From: Olsenella porci
Lineage (GTDB): Bacteria; Actinomycetota; Coriobacteriia; Coriobacteriales; Atopobiaceae
DNA length: 64,000 bases
Direction of reading: 5' to 3'
Assembly (NCBI RefSeq): GCF_009695875.1
Contig: NZ_VUNC01000004.1
Location: 124,001-188,000 of the forward strand
The notes below the pieces were generated by a model. It ran no database searches and was not told the DNA's origin. It saw nothing but the letters and a program-made list of their open reading frames with translations. Positions 15,482 to 24,082 of this stretch are shown one piece after another (positions within the stretch are counted from its first letter, which is position 1; every line of letters starts with the position of its first letter). A program made the translations under genes and the position numbers.

Positions 15482-16660
15482 ATGAGGGACACACGAGAGC
15501 CGCGACAATGCAAACGCACGCGCTTCCACCAGCACGGAGGGGTGACGAGCCTGGTCTGGGCGATTCTCCTGTCCTGCTGCCTGGCAACGAGTGGCCTGCT
15601 CCTCTCGGCGTGTGACGAAAGCGGCGGAGACGCCCAGGCGGATTCCACCCCAACCTATGCCTCGCAGTCCGAGCCCAGCACGGACTCCGCGGACTCCAAG
15701 CCCGCGGCGGACTCCCAGGCGACGGAAGACCAGCCGGCGGCCTCGCAGCCCAAGGCGCAGGAGACGGCGTCCCAGAAGCCCGTCACCTACGCCTACACCG
15801 CCTGGAACGAGGCAGAGAGCCCAAACTACGTCCGCCACGTTGGCGACGCGCGCATTTCCCAGCAGCTGAGCCCCGGCGAGGTCAGGTACTCGCAGCTCGA
15901 CTCCCTGGGCCGCGCCGGCCAGGTCGCCGCATGCGTCACCAAGCAGATGATGGACGAGGGCACGGCAAGCGAGAGGGGCGACCTCCCCGACCCCGCGGGA
16001 TGGGGCAACAACGAGAGGGTGCAGATTGAGCTCCCCAACGGCCGCCTGTACCACGGCTGGTTCTGGAACCGCTCGCACCTGCTGGCCAAGTCGCTCGGGG
16101 GCGACGCGGAGCTCCACAACCTGGTGACCGGCACGCGCATGCAGAACGTGGGCGCAAACAACGACCAGGGCGGCATGGAGATGACCGAGGCCGCCGTGCG
16201 AGCCCTGCTCCGCCAGCATCCCGACACCACCGTCATGTACGTGGCGACGCCCGTGTACGAGGGGAGCGAGCTGATCCCCCGGTCCGTCTTTGTGGACGTG
16301 CTCTCGAGCGACGGGATCATCAACGAGGAGGTCGAGGTCTACAACGCCGCCAAGGGGTTCCAGATCAACTACACCACGGGAAGCGTGACCGCGGTCGGCG
16401 AGGGTGCCCAGGTTGAGACGGGAGGCACGACGTCCGGGTCTGGATCGGCATCCTCTGGCACAAGCGGGCAGTCGGCGGCGCCCACCGCGGCACCCTCGGC
16501 GAGCGAGGACAAGGGCCAGGTCGTATACGTGACCAAGTCAGGCAAGCGCTACCACTCCACGCCAAACTGCCGCGGGCTCAGGAACGCCAAGACGGTCACC
16601 GAGACCACGCTGGGCGACGCCGAGGCACGCGGCCTCACTCCCTGCAAGATTTGCGAGTAG
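15482..16660 (+). CDS. Secreted lipoprotein DNA/RNA non-specific endonuclease with C-terminal Cys module
   Basis: 392 residues from ATG at 15482. A hydrophobic segment ends in the lipobox LSAC (Cys44), so it should be a lipoprotein. A Ser/Asp/Ala-rich linker follows (about 45-100). The nuclease domain has WNRSHLLAKSLGG near 195-207, the NRSH version of the DRGH motif found in streptococcal secreted DNases, then HNLVTGTRMQNVGANN with the metal-binding Asn. After a second Gly/Ser/Ala linker comes a module of about 46 residues (YVTKSGKRYHSTPNC ... CKICE) with three Cys and one His, probably metal-binding. Nearly the same module ends the convergent neighbour at 16822-17547. Probable role: nutrient scavenging or competence-type DNA processing. 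Confidence 0.85.
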   Translation: MRDTREPRQCKRTRFHQHGGVTSLVWAILLSCCLATSGLLLSACDESGGDAQADSTPTYASQSEPSTDSADSKPAADSQATEDQPAASQPKAQETASQKPVTYAYTAWNEAESPNYVRHVGDARISQQLSPGEVRYSQLDSLGRAGQVAACVTKQMMDEGTASERGDLPDPAGWGNNERVQIELPNGRLYHGWFWNRSHLLAKSLGGDAELHNLVTGTRMQNVGANNDQGGMEMTEAAVRALLRQHPDTTVMYVATPVYEGSELIPRSVFVDVLSSDGIINEEVEVYNAAKGFQINYTTGSVTAVGEGAQVETGGTTSGSGSASSGTSGQSAAPTAAPSASEDKGQVVYVTKSGKRYHSTPNCRGLRNAKTVTETTLGDAEARGLTPCKICE

Positions 16661-16752
16661 GGGCGCACGGGGCGTCTATCCACTCGCCGAGGAAATCGCG
16701 CAAGGTGAGACGGGCGTGAGAAGATGGGCGGTGGCCTCGCCAGGTGGTCACA

Positions 16753-16802
16753 GAGAGGGCGGGGGACGTGCCATCGCGCGTCCCCCGCCCTCTCTTGTAT
16801 TT
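16753..16802. terminator. Strong terminator between convergent secreted-protein genes
   Basis: A perfect 16-bp stem (16753-16768 with 16779-16794; GAGAGGGCGGGGGACG arm) and a 10-base loop, followed by TTGTATTT on the plus strand. It should act for both converging genes. Confidence 0.9.
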
Positions 16803-16821
16803 ATGTTTTCTAAGATGAATC

Positions 16822-17547
16822 CTAGTGCCAGCATTCCTTGCAAGGCTTGAGGCCCATTTGCTGGGCATCCGTCAGGCTGGCAGGGAGAATTGTCTTCGAA
16901 CGCCTAAGCGTCCTACAGCTCGCTGTCTTGTGATAACAGCCTCCGTTCGGGGTGTAGTACACCACATTCGTGACCGTGCTGCCGCCACCCTGCGATGAGG
17001 ATCCGCCGTCGGTTCCGGGGTTGCTCGGAGCGGGCTTGTCCGCGTTGGGGTCAGCCCTTCCCGGACCAAGCGCGTACCAGGCGAGGCCCTCGTCACGCCA
17101 GCCAAGCGAGACGAGCCAGTCCCTCTCCGATCCGTTGGTGGTGTAGTTGTGCGACCCCGAGCGCGCGTTGGGGTTGTACTGGCGGAACATCGTCACGGAG
17201 TGAGCGTCGTCCGAGTACCAGCCAATGCCCTCGAATCTCCAGCCGGCGTTGACCAGCATGTCCTTCTCGTTGGAGTTCATGGTGTAGTGGTGGTCGCCCG
17301 CGTTGGGTTTATACAGGCGGTAGACGGGAGTCGCCGAGTGGTCGGGCGCGACCCAGCCAACCTGCTCGTAGCGCCAACCCACCCGCCTGAGCGAGTCCCT
17401 CTCCGCCACGTTCGCGGTGTAGAAGTGCTCCCCCGAGTTGGGGTTGTAGAGCCGGTACATGTCCTGCGCGGCGAGCGCCGTTGCCGGAGCCGCCATCGCG
17501 GTCACCAGGGCGACGACCGCGGCAAGCCAACCCGTACCCTTGTGCAT
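16822..17547 (-). CDS. Secreted DUF5648-type repeat protein with C-terminal Cys module
   Basis: 241 residues from ATG at 17547, with AGGAGG 9 bases upstream. A signal peptide (hydrophobic LAAVVALVTAMA, cleavage near ALAAQ) is followed by three repeats of about 45 residues: MYRLYNPNSGEHFYT, VYRLYKPNAGDHHYT and MFRQYNPNARSGSHNYT, each ending in a GW.YEG.GW-like segment. This is the DUF5648 pattern of cell-surface and secreted proteins. A Gly/Ser linker leads to a C-terminal module (YYTPNGGCYHKTASC ... CKECWH) shared with the neighbouring nuclease. The repeats probably bind carbohydrate or wall (inference). Confidence 0.85.
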   Translation of the reverse strand: MHKGTGWLAAVVALVTAMAAPATALAAQDMYRLYNPNSGEHFYTANVAERDSLRRVGWRYEQVGWVAPDHSATPVYRLYKPNAGDHHYTMNSNEKDMLVNAGWRFEGIGWYSDDAHSVTMFRQYNPNARSGSHNYTTNGSERDWLVSLGWRDEGLAWYALGPGRADPNADKPAPSNPGTDGGSSSQGGGSTVTNVVYYTPNGGCYHKTASCRTLRRSKTILPASLTDAQQMGLKPCKECWH

Positions 17548-17708
17548 TGTTGGTGCCTCCTTCTTCCAAAAGTTCCTGAACGTAACCTTGGCAAGAGTAT
17601 ACGGGGCAGGTGCACCGTCCCCGGGGGCATTCGGCGGGTGGCCCGACGGGAACCCGACTGACGGGGCAAATCGGCGGCCGTGCCGGTTGTGTGGGAGGAA
17701 AACGCGCT

Positions 17709-17737
17709 TTGCGGCCACATTCAGCGTCACGTATAGT
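17709..17737 (+). promoter_or_regulatory. Promoter for the zinc-ribbon membrane protein gene
   Basis: TTGCGG (17709-17714), 17 bp, TATAGT (17732-17737), 50 bases before the chosen ATG. Divergent from the DUF5648 gene. Confidence 0.6.
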
Positions 17738-17786
17738 GGGGGTACATATGCGACCGAGTCGCACTTTCGTAAGAACCGGAGTCGCC

Positions 17787-18884
17787 ATGACCTCAAAGAA
17801 GTTTTGTCCCCACTGCGGTGCGCCCCTCAAGCCCGGCCAGCTGTTCTGCATGAGCTGCGGCGAGAGGCTCGAGCACTGGCTGAGCGAAGACGAGGTGGAG
17901 GCCATCCGTGCCGAGGGCGAGAGGCTCGAGGCGGGGCAGGCCGCGGGAGACGAGCTCTCGAGCGAGCCCACCCGCATCATCGACGCGAAGGCCGTGCACG
18001 AGGCGGGCGAGAGGGCACGCGAGGCAGCCGAGGCGATGAGCGAGGAGCACGTGGGCGACGAGGCGCCCATCGAGGGGTATCCCAGCCACGCGCAGCACGT
18101 CTCCCCCACCCATGCCACGGAGCCCGAGCAGCCCGAGCACCTGGTGACGGGCGAGGGCTACATCAGCGAGAACCCCATCCACCCCGTGGTCCCGCAGGGG
18201 CACGCGTACGTCTCGCGCCACTCGGGCGACGACTGGGAGACGTCCGACAACCGCAAGCTCATGAAGATCCTGGGAATCGCCGCGATTGTGGTCGTGGTCC
18301 TTCTCGCCCTCATCATGCACGGGTGCTTCTCCGCAAGCGACAAGGTGGCAAAGCCAGACCTGACCAAGATCGGGGCAGACAGCGACAGCACGGCTGTGGT
18401 GGACTCCGCGTCGTCCGACTCCGCCGACTCGGCGAGCACCGAGAGCGATGCGGACAAGCAGGCAAAGCAGACCGTGAAGGACCTGTACGACAAGCTCGCG
18501 GACCTCGACAAGCAGGTGAGCGCAGCCGAGTCGACCTTTGACAGCACCTACCTCAACGACAAGGACGAGCGCCAGTCCAACTCCGATGCTGCCTCCACCC
18601 TGGCCGACACCGTTGACCAGGCCCTGCAGACGGCGCAGTCCACCACCGTGGACTCCAGCTCAAAGTACTACGCAACCTACCAGCAGGTGCTGCAGTGCTA
18701 CCAGGACCTCTCGGACCGCATGTCCATCGTGACCGAGTTGTGGAAGCGCGACCTCTGGTACAACTACCCGCAGTACTACACGGACAACATCCTCGAGCCC
18801 AAGACCGAGAACACCGACGACGGCCAGACCGACGTCAAGCCCAAGGTCGACTACCAGACCGTGTACGCGCAGATCAAGCTCTAG
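17787..18884 (+). CDS. Zinc-ribbon, single-pass membrane protein of unknown function
   Basis: 365 residues. An N-terminal double-CxxC zinc ribbon (CPHCG at 7-11, CMSCG at 21-25) is followed by an acidic cytoplasmic segment, one membrane helix near 159-178 (ILGIAAIVVVVLLALIM) and a Ser/Asp-rich extracellular stalk. The outer domain is helical, about 160 residues, with coiled-coil character (VKDLYDKLADLDKQVSAAES). This topology, zinc ribbon inside and helical sensor outside, is common in Actinobacteria and Firmicutes, but I do not recognise a named family. ATG at 17787 has GGAG upstream; an in-frame ATG at 17748 is possible. A terminator follows. Confidence 0.75.
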   Translation: MTSKKFCPHCGAPLKPGQLFCMSCGERLEHWLSEDEVEAIRAEGERLEAGQAAGDELSSEPTRIIDAKAVHEAGERAREAAEAMSEEHVGDEAPIEGYPSHAQHVSPTHATEPEQPEHLVTGEGYISENPIHPVVPQGHAYVSRHSGDDWETSDNRKLMKILGIAAIVVVVLLALIMHGCFSASDKVAKPDLTKIGADSDSTAVVDSASSDSADSASTESDADKQAKQTVKDLYDKLADLDKQVSAAESTFDSTYLNDKDERQSNSDAASTLADTVDQALQTAQSTTVDSSSKYYATYQQVLQCYQDLSDRMSIVTELWKRDLWYNYPQYYTDNILEPKTENTDDGQTDVKPKVDYQTVYAQIKL

Positions 18885-18910
18885 GCACGGCTGACAAAAC
18901 GACGCGATGA

Positions 18911-18961
18911 CAGGCGCCTCTCCCCCGACCGGACGGTCCACGGGAGGGGCGTCTGGTCTTT
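18911..18961 (+). terminator. Terminator after the zinc-ribbon gene
   Basis: CAGGCGCCTCTCCC (18911-18924) pairs with GGGAGGGGCGTCTG (18942-18955) with G-U and minor mismatches, followed by GTCTTT. Confidence 0.75.
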
Positions 18962-19349
18962 GCGTATGGAGCGTTCGCTGGCTGGGGCTCCAGAGGCGAT
19001 GGGGACATCGAGCGGCGCCAGCCCGTTCTCTCCACGAAGGCGCGGCGGCCGTTGAGCCCTTAGGATTTGGAGCTGAGGCAGGCCCAACTGCCCCGCGACG
19101 ATCACGATGGGGAATCAATGGGCTAAGAATGGGGGGCCGGCTTTCGTGCAAACCGCGCCCCTCCGCGTGCGACGGTCGGCCATGGCCCCACGTCTTAGAT
19201 CCTTCCCCCCCCCGCCGAGGAGGGTCACGCTACGAATCGGGCGCCTCCCGCGGCATGGCGTTGCACATCCGGTTCCCTGGCCCTCGGCCTCCTGGTCGAG
19301 TCGAAGGCTGGCGGGAGCCCGGACACTTATGCCAGGGCTGGTTTAACAG

Positions 19350-19411
19350 CGAATCGTAAAGATTTGACGCGGTTAGGGTCGGTCTAACCGCGTTAATCCT
19401 TACGAGACTCG
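19350..19411. repeat. Large inverted repeat with 7-base loop
   Basis: The arm at 19350-19376 pairs with 19384-19411 around loop GGTCGGT. The inner parts are exact: GACGCGGTTAG-type against CTAACCGCGTT, and ATCGTAAAGAT against ATCCTTACGA with few mismatches. The sequence is AT-richer than its surroundings. It lies downstream of the PlsC-like gene and after the terminator of the zinc-ribbon gene, so it may be a bidirectional terminator, a protein site or a small mobile remnant. The gap 18885-19454 contains no gene that I can support. Confidence 0.7.
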
Positions 19412-19454
19412 TTGGCGGGGAACCACATCCGCGGGACGCCACGCCCTCCCCTGC

Positions 19455-20270
19455 TCAGTCCCCCACGGCACCCGCTCGCAGGGCGGCATCCATGGCCTGC
19501 CAGCAACGCTCGGCGAGGTCGTAGGTAGCATCGACCCTCCCCAGCGACTCATCCGGGTAGATGGCGGGCAAACACGTGAGCGTGAGGCACGGCTTGCGCT
19601 TGAGGACGCGCCAGAGCCCCCTTCGCTCGCGCTGAGTAATCACCATGGGGAGCACGGGCACGTGGTTCCTCACGGCGAGGTTGAAGGCGCCGGTGGCGAA
19701 GGCACGCAGGTCCCGATGGTACGGCAGCAGCGCCGTCTCGGGATACACGTGGACCACGTCGCCGTGCCCGAGGGCGTCGCCCATCGCCACAACGAGCTCG
19801 TGGAGCTGCCGATGGTTGGGCGAGAGCGGAACCGCTCCGCCCCAGCGCACGAACTGCCCGGAGAGCGCGATGGAGAAGTTGCTCTCGATGCTGAGGAGAT
19901 AGACGCGGTGCCCCCGCAGTGCCTGGAGGACCATGCCGCAGTCGAGCGTCTGGACGTGGTTGCACACGCTCACGAAGCCGCCTTGCAGGGCACGCACGTT
20001 CTCGCGCCCACGCAGCTTGAACCCCAGGAACAGGCGCGTCACCACACAGGCGGCCGCGTCGAGGATGGCGCGGAACACGTGGTATCCCACGACCTGCGAC
20101 CTGCTGCGACGCAGGTAGTCGTATCCCAACGGGGTCGAGAAGGTCCCCCAATGCGGCATCTCGACCACGTGCTCGGGCTTGACCTCGCTCACGTGGAGGG
20201 GGTTCACCCGAACGCGACGGGAGGGGTTGATGCCGGATGCCGCGCCCCTCTCCCCTACCTGGTCATGCAT
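19455..20270 (-). CDS. PlsC-like 1-acyl-glycerol-3-phosphate acyltransferase family protein
   Basis: 271 residues. Acyltransferase motif I is NHVQTLD (H-x4-D) and motif III is VYPETALLPY, a variant of FPEG; VPVLPMVI is the conserved motif-IV-like strand. ATG at 20270 overlaps the end of the glycosyltransferase gene by 8 bases, so the two are translationally coupled. PlsC proteins acylate lysophosphatidic acid, but a paralogue tied to a glycosyltransferase more likely acylates a glycolipid or polymer anchor (inference). The variant motif III fits a non-standard acceptor. Confidence 0.8.
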   Translation of the reverse strand: MHDQVGERGAASGINPSRRVRVNPLHVSEVKPEHVVEMPHWGTFSTPLGYDYLRRSRSQVVGYHVFRAILDAAACVVTRLFLGFKLRGRENVRALQGGFVSVCNHVQTLDCGMVLQALRGHRVYLLSIESNFSIALSGQFVRWGGAVPLSPNHRQLHELVVAMGDALGHGDVVHVYPETALLPYHRDLRAFATGAFNLAVRNHVPVLPMVITQRERRGLWRVLKRKPCLTLTCLPAIYPDESLGRVDATYDLAERCWQAMDAALRAGAVGD

Positions 20271-21495
20271 CGCCGTCGCCCTCTGCCTCGGGAAGAGACG
20301 ACGACGGAGGGATAGCCATCTCGTCGACGATCCCGGGCGCGGGAGTCCTGCCGGCGTGCGCGTCGTCGACCGCCTTGCAGAGCATGCGTTCGAACCGGCT
20401 GACGCACGCGCCCACCCGATAGCGTTCCGCGAGCCTTGCGTACTCCTGGCCCATGCGCTCGCGCTCGTCCGGGTGCTCGAGCCACCAGTCCACCTGGCTC
20501 GCCAGGCTCGCGGGATCGCCCGCCCTGAACAGGGACCGGTCGCACAGCGCAAACTGGGACGTGGCGGAGAGGGGCGAATTAGCAATCACGGGAACCAACC
20601 CGGTGGCAAATGCCTCCATGCAGCTCATGGCCTCTGTCTCCATGTCAGACGCGTGCACGTACAGATCGGTCATCGAGAGCAGGTCGTGGAGTTGGGCCTG
20701 CGAGAGGAACCCAAAGCGGACGTCGACCCCCAGCGAGTCGGCAAGCCGGCGCAGGCGACGCTCGGTGGGACCCTGCCCGGCAAGGACCAGCACGATCGTG
20801 GCGCGATGGCGGGAGCGAGCGATGGCACGGATCACGACGTCCTGCCGCTTCTCCACCGAGTAGCGGCCCACCATGGTCACCACGAGCCGGCCCTGGAGCG
20901 AGGGTTCCTTGGAGATGCGCCGGTACGCGTACGAGTCGTCGATGCCGTTGCTGATTACGTGCAGCGCGTTGGTGTAGCCGTGGTCGACCAGCTGGCGGGC
21001 GATCATCATGCTCGGGCACTGGACGTGGTCCACGTACTGGTATAGATACCTCCAGAACAGGCGAAAGATGAGGTCGTTGAGAGGGGCGAACTTCCCAAGG
21101 TGGATGGAGCTGGAGAGGTTTTGGGGCTGGACGTGGAACGCCGCGGTGGCGGGAACGCCCATCTCGCGCGCGATCCGCGCGGCATGGTACGCGAGGTCCG
21201 ACGGCATGAGCAGGTGGACCACGTCGCACCAGGCAAGCGCCTCGCGCAGCGAGACGTCGTCCGGGCGCGCGAAGGCCATGCCCTGCTCGTCGATGAGGTG
21301 CTGGATCAAAGGGTAGCGCAGCTCCCCCTGGGGATAGACGCCGAGAGGGGCGCGGGCGGCGGAGTCAGGGTCCGCCCTGCAGACCACGCGGACCTCGTGG
21401 CCGTTGTGGGCGAGCTCCCTGGCAAAGCGCTCCGACGTGATGGTGGTGCCGTTGTTGGCGCCGAGGAACTGGTCCATCACCATGAGGACCCTCAC
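20263..21495 (-). CDS. GT4-type glycosyltransferase
   Basis: 410 residues from GTG at 21495, which puts MRVLMVMDQFLGANNGTT at the N-terminus, the usual start of this family, with GGGGAGGTGA 8 bases upstream. The C-terminal Rossmann domain has VTMVGRYSVEKRQD and the E-x7-E motif in METEAMSCMEAFATG. GT4 enzymes are retaining and use nucleotide sugars. The coupled PlsC-like gene suggests a membrane glycolipid product, for example a diacylglycerol glycoside (inference). A predicted lipoprotein lies 70 bases upstream on the same strand. Confidence 0.85.
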   Translation of the reverse strand: MRVLMVMDQFLGANNGTTITSERFARELAHNGHEVRVVCRADPDSAARAPLGVYPQGELRYPLIQHLIDEQGMAFARPDDVSLREALAWCDVVHLLMPSDLAYHAARIAREMGVPATAAFHVQPQNLSSSIHLGKFAPLNDLIFRLFWRYLYQYVDHVQCPSMMIARQLVDHGYTNALHVISNGIDDSYAYRRISKEPSLQGRLVVTMVGRYSVEKRQDVVIRAIARSRHRATIVLVLAGQGPTERRLRRLADSLGVDVRFGFLSQAQLHDLLSMTDLYVHASDMETEAMSCMEAFATGLVPVIANSPLSATSQFALCDRSLFRAGDPASLASQVDWWLEHPDERERMGQEYARLAERYRVGACVSRFERMLCKAVDDAHAGRTPAPGIVDEMAIPPSSSLPEAEGDGDA

Positions 21496-21565
21496 CTGCG
21501 CCTTCACCTCCCCTCTCGCCCGACGCGTGCCACGCACTGCCGGTTGCCGCAGTCCGTCTCGCCCG

Positions 21566-22252
21566 CTACTTGGGGAACACGCCCGTGATGGCGGTCTTGG
21601 TGTAGTTGTACTCCGCCATCGAGACGTCGTCAGCGCTCACAGCGGCCTTCACGTCATCGTAGCTTAGCTGGCCTCCGGTGGAGAGGTCCACGAGGGTCGC
21701 GGCGGACTCGTCGCTCAGGCCGGGGAGGGAGTCGGACTTGATGAGGTACGGGAAGTTAGTGGTCCACACCTCCACGGTACCGCTGCCGCAGCGGAAGTAG
21801 GCAACCAGATGGTTGGCGATGTCACCAGCGACCTGCGGCTCCGTCTCGTCGACGTAGCTGAGGGTCATGAGCCGGCCCTGGTCATGCACGTCCTTGGAGT
21901 AGATCGTCGCCTCGTCGCCGTTGACCTCCACATCTACCTTGCCCTTCCAGTAGGAGGGGAGGTCGAACGAGTACGAGTCGAGTTCGACGTCGTGTGCGGC
22001 GTTCGCCTGCGACGAGCCAGAGCCGGCGGCGGAGTCAGCCTTGGAGTCCGCCTTCGCAGGGGTGGACGACGGGACCGAGTCCTCCTTGGTCACCTTCGAG
22101 TCCGACACCGACGGGTCGGTGACGACCACGCCGGAGTCGGTCGCCGCGTCCGTGCTGCCGGTGCCCACCGAGCACCCGGAGAGGAGCGCCGCCACCGTGG
22201 CCGTCGCGGCAATCGTGCCTGCCAGTGCCTTCACCCGCGAGCCTGCAACCAT
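21566..22252 (-). CDS. Predicted lipoprotein of unknown function
   Basis: 228 residues. The signal peptide ends in the lipobox LLSGC, near residue 27. A disordered Ser/Asp/Thr/Lys linker runs to about residue 85, then a compact domain begins (VELDSYSFDLPSYWKGKVDV). The wording YSFDLPSYWKGKVDVEV resembles short lipoprotein domains seen in many Coriobacteriia surface proteins (impression, not a database result). ATG at 22252 has GGGGGGAGAGG upstream. It may be transcribed with the glycosyltransferase-acyltransferase pair. Confidence 0.75.
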   Translation of the reverse strand: MVAGSRVKALAGTIAATATVAALLSGCSVGTGSTDAATDSGVVVTDPSVSDSKVTKEDSVPSSTPAKADSKADSAAGSGSSQANAAHDVELDSYSFDLPSYWKGKVDVEVNGDEATIYSKDVHDQGRLMTLSYVDETEPQVAGDIANHLVAYFRCGSGTVEVWTTNFPYLIKSDSLPGLSDESAATLVDLSTGGQLSYDDVKAAVSADDVSMAEYNYTKTAITGVFPK

Positions 22253-22472
22253 GAGCCTCTCCCCCCTGCCCTGACGGATGCCTCCGCGCGAACCTGCAAC
22301 CTTCCTGACAAGTTCATTGTCCCCCAAGGCGGGCGTCCCATGCAGCGGTCCTGGGGATGGGAACGACAGCTGGACGCCTTCGCTGGGCACGCGGGTGCAT
22401 GAGAACAGGAGTAGTCTCGTGGAGTCGGCAATTTGACGTGGTTGGCAGATGCATGCGCCGAGAGGAGACACG

Positions 22473-22814
22473 ATGGACGAGAGCGACGAGGAGCTTGCCG
22501 AGCGCCTGAGGAGGGACCTCGAGGCCAGCGGGAGGAGGACGGCTTTTCCGGACGGCCCGGACGAACGCCCTGCGGAGGGGGACGCGCAGGTCTCTCCCCA
22601 AACCTTTGGCCACATTGCGGGCCAGGGTTCCGGCGCCCAGGGGGACGTCCCCGACACTGAGGACCTGCAGAGCCCGTTCTTCCAGGCAATGAACGCGTAT
22701 CGGGCGGCGCGGAACTCGGGTGACCGCGAGGCGATGGCCGAGGCTGAGAGGATCCTCCACGACGTGGTTCGCGACGAGCTCAGGGGCGGCGACACGTGCC
22801 CAGACGAGGGATAG
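22473..22814 (+). CDS. Small acidic protein of unknown function
   Basis: 113 residues from ATG at 22473 with GAGGAGA upstream. An acidic N-terminal helix (MDESDEELAERLRRDLEA) is followed by a Gly/Pro-rich middle and a C-terminal helix pair (FFQAMNAYRAARNSGDREAM). No Cys, no membrane segment, no family recognised. It is divergent from the lipoprotein gene and just upstream of the OYE-type oxidoreductase, with which it may be co-transcribed. Confidence 0.6.
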   Translation: MDESDEELAERLRRDLEASGRRTAFPDGPDERPAEGDAQVSPQTFGHIAGQGSGAQGDVPDTEDLQSPFFQAMNAYRAARNSGDREAMAEAERILHDVVRDELRGGDTCPDEG

Positions 22815-22876
22815 GGGATCCATGGTCAGAGTCCATTGCCGCTGAGGACGGGTCGTCGCACACACCCGGGCGAGAG

Positions 22877-23977
22877 GTGACCGCCACGACTGCCGAGGTG
22901 TGTTCGTCTGGGAGAGACGACTCCCCCGCGTTAGCCGCCCCCACCGAGGGCAGCCGGACCCCCTCGCTCGCGGACGACGTGGCGGTTGGCCCCGTCACCC
23001 TCCACGGCAGGCTGGCGATACCGCCCATGGCGTGCGGGAGGGCGTCGCGAAGCGGCGAGGTCACCGAGGCGCTGCTCGCCCGCGACCGGCGTCTTCTGCA
23101 GGGCGGCGCCCCGGGCGTGCTCTCGCTCGTAACGCTCGAGCACCACTACGTGAGCCCCGAGGGCAGGGCCACGCCGGGCCAGCCGTCCGCAAGCCGCGAC
23201 CGTGACGTGAATGGCCTCTCCCGCGAGGCAGACGTGGTCCACGCCAGCGGGGCCAGGGCATTTCTGCAGCTGAGCCATGCCGGGTCGGCGGCGTCCTCGC
23301 GCCTGACGGGCCAGCCCACGCTCGCGGCAAGCGCCGTCGCCTGCCCGGGCGCCAAGCACGGCCACGAGCTCCCCCGCGCCATGACCGAGCAGGAGGCGGA
23401 GAGGGTCGTGGCCGATTTCGCCCGCGCCGCCGCTCGCGCGCGGCTGGCGGGATTTGATGGCGTGGAGGTTCACACCGCCCACGGCTACCTGCTCGACCAG
23501 TTTCTCTCCCCTCTCACCAACCACCGCACCGACCACTGGGGCGGCAGTCTGGAGGGAAGGGCCCGCCTGCTGCTCCGCGTAGTGGGGGCCGTGCGCCAGG
23601 CGCTTGGGACGGGGATGGCACTCTCGGTCCGCCTCGGCGCGTGCGACTACCTGCCGGGAGGTCTCACCATCGACGACGGCGTGCAGGTTGCCCGCTGGTG
23701 CGAGGCCCGCGGTGCCGACCTGCTGAGCGTCTCCGGCGGCATGTGCTACTACTCCCGCGTGGGGCATGACGAGCCAGGCTGGTTTGCCGACGCCTCCCGT
23801 GCGGTGCGTGCGGCGGTCGGCGTCCCCGTGATGCTTGCGGGAGGCGTGCGCACCCTGGCCCAGGCGCAGGACCTCGTCCGCGGAGGCGCATGCGACCTGG
23901 TGGGCGTGGGGCGCGCCATCGCGAACAACCCCAAGTGGCTGGCCCGCGAGCTCAGGCGGCAGGGCCTCTCCCGTTAG
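22877..23977 (+). CDS. NADH:flavin oxidoreductase, Old Yellow Enzyme family
   Basis: About 366 residues from a tentative GTG at 22877; the open frame continues back to 22796. The TIM-barrel begins VGPVTLHGRLAIPPMA. GFDGVEVHTAHGYLLDQFLS carries the substrate-binding His pair region, SPLTNHRTDHWGGSLEGR is a family signature, and LAGGVRTLAQAQDLVRGG with VGVGRAIANNP forms the FMN phosphate site. It lacks the C-terminal Fe-S and NAD domains of 2,4-dienoyl-CoA reductase, so it is the short OYE type that reduces enones or nitro compounds. N-terminus uncertain: the segment before about residue 30 looks non-conserved. Confidence 0.82.
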   Translation: MTATTAEVCSSGRDDSPALAAPTEGSRTPSLADDVAVGPVTLHGRLAIPPMACGRASRSGEVTEALLARDRRLLQGGAPGVLSLVTLEHHYVSPEGRATPGQPSASRDRDVNGLSREADVVHASGARAFLQLSHAGSAASSRLTGQPTLAASAVACPGAKHGHELPRAMTEQEAERVVADFARAAARARLAGFDGVEVHTAHGYLLDQFLSPLTNHRTDHWGGSLEGRARLLLRVVGAVRQALGTGMALSVRLGACDYLPGGLTIDDGVQVARWCEARGADLLSVSGGMCYYSRVGHDEPGWFADASRAVRAAVGVPVMLAGGVRTLAQAQDLVRGGACDLVGVGRAIANNPKWLARELRRQGLSR

Positions 23978-24008
23978 CCGGAACGCACGCCATGACACGC
24001 CAGCGCAA

Positions 24009-24030
24009 CCCGCCCCACGCGTGGGGCGGG
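24009..24030. promoter_or_regulatory. Perfect 22-bp GC palindrome upstream of the helicase gene
   Basis: CCCGCCCCACG followed directly by its exact complement CGTGGGGCGGG. No T-run follows, so a terminator is unlikely. A TATACT hexamer sits 15 bases on (24045-24050), 33 bases before the helicase start. Operator or transcript-end hairpin. Confidence 0.5.
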
Positions 24031-24082
24031 GGATGCCCAACGGCTATACTCAGTCCCTGAAAGCGAGGCAGGCGGGAGGGCC

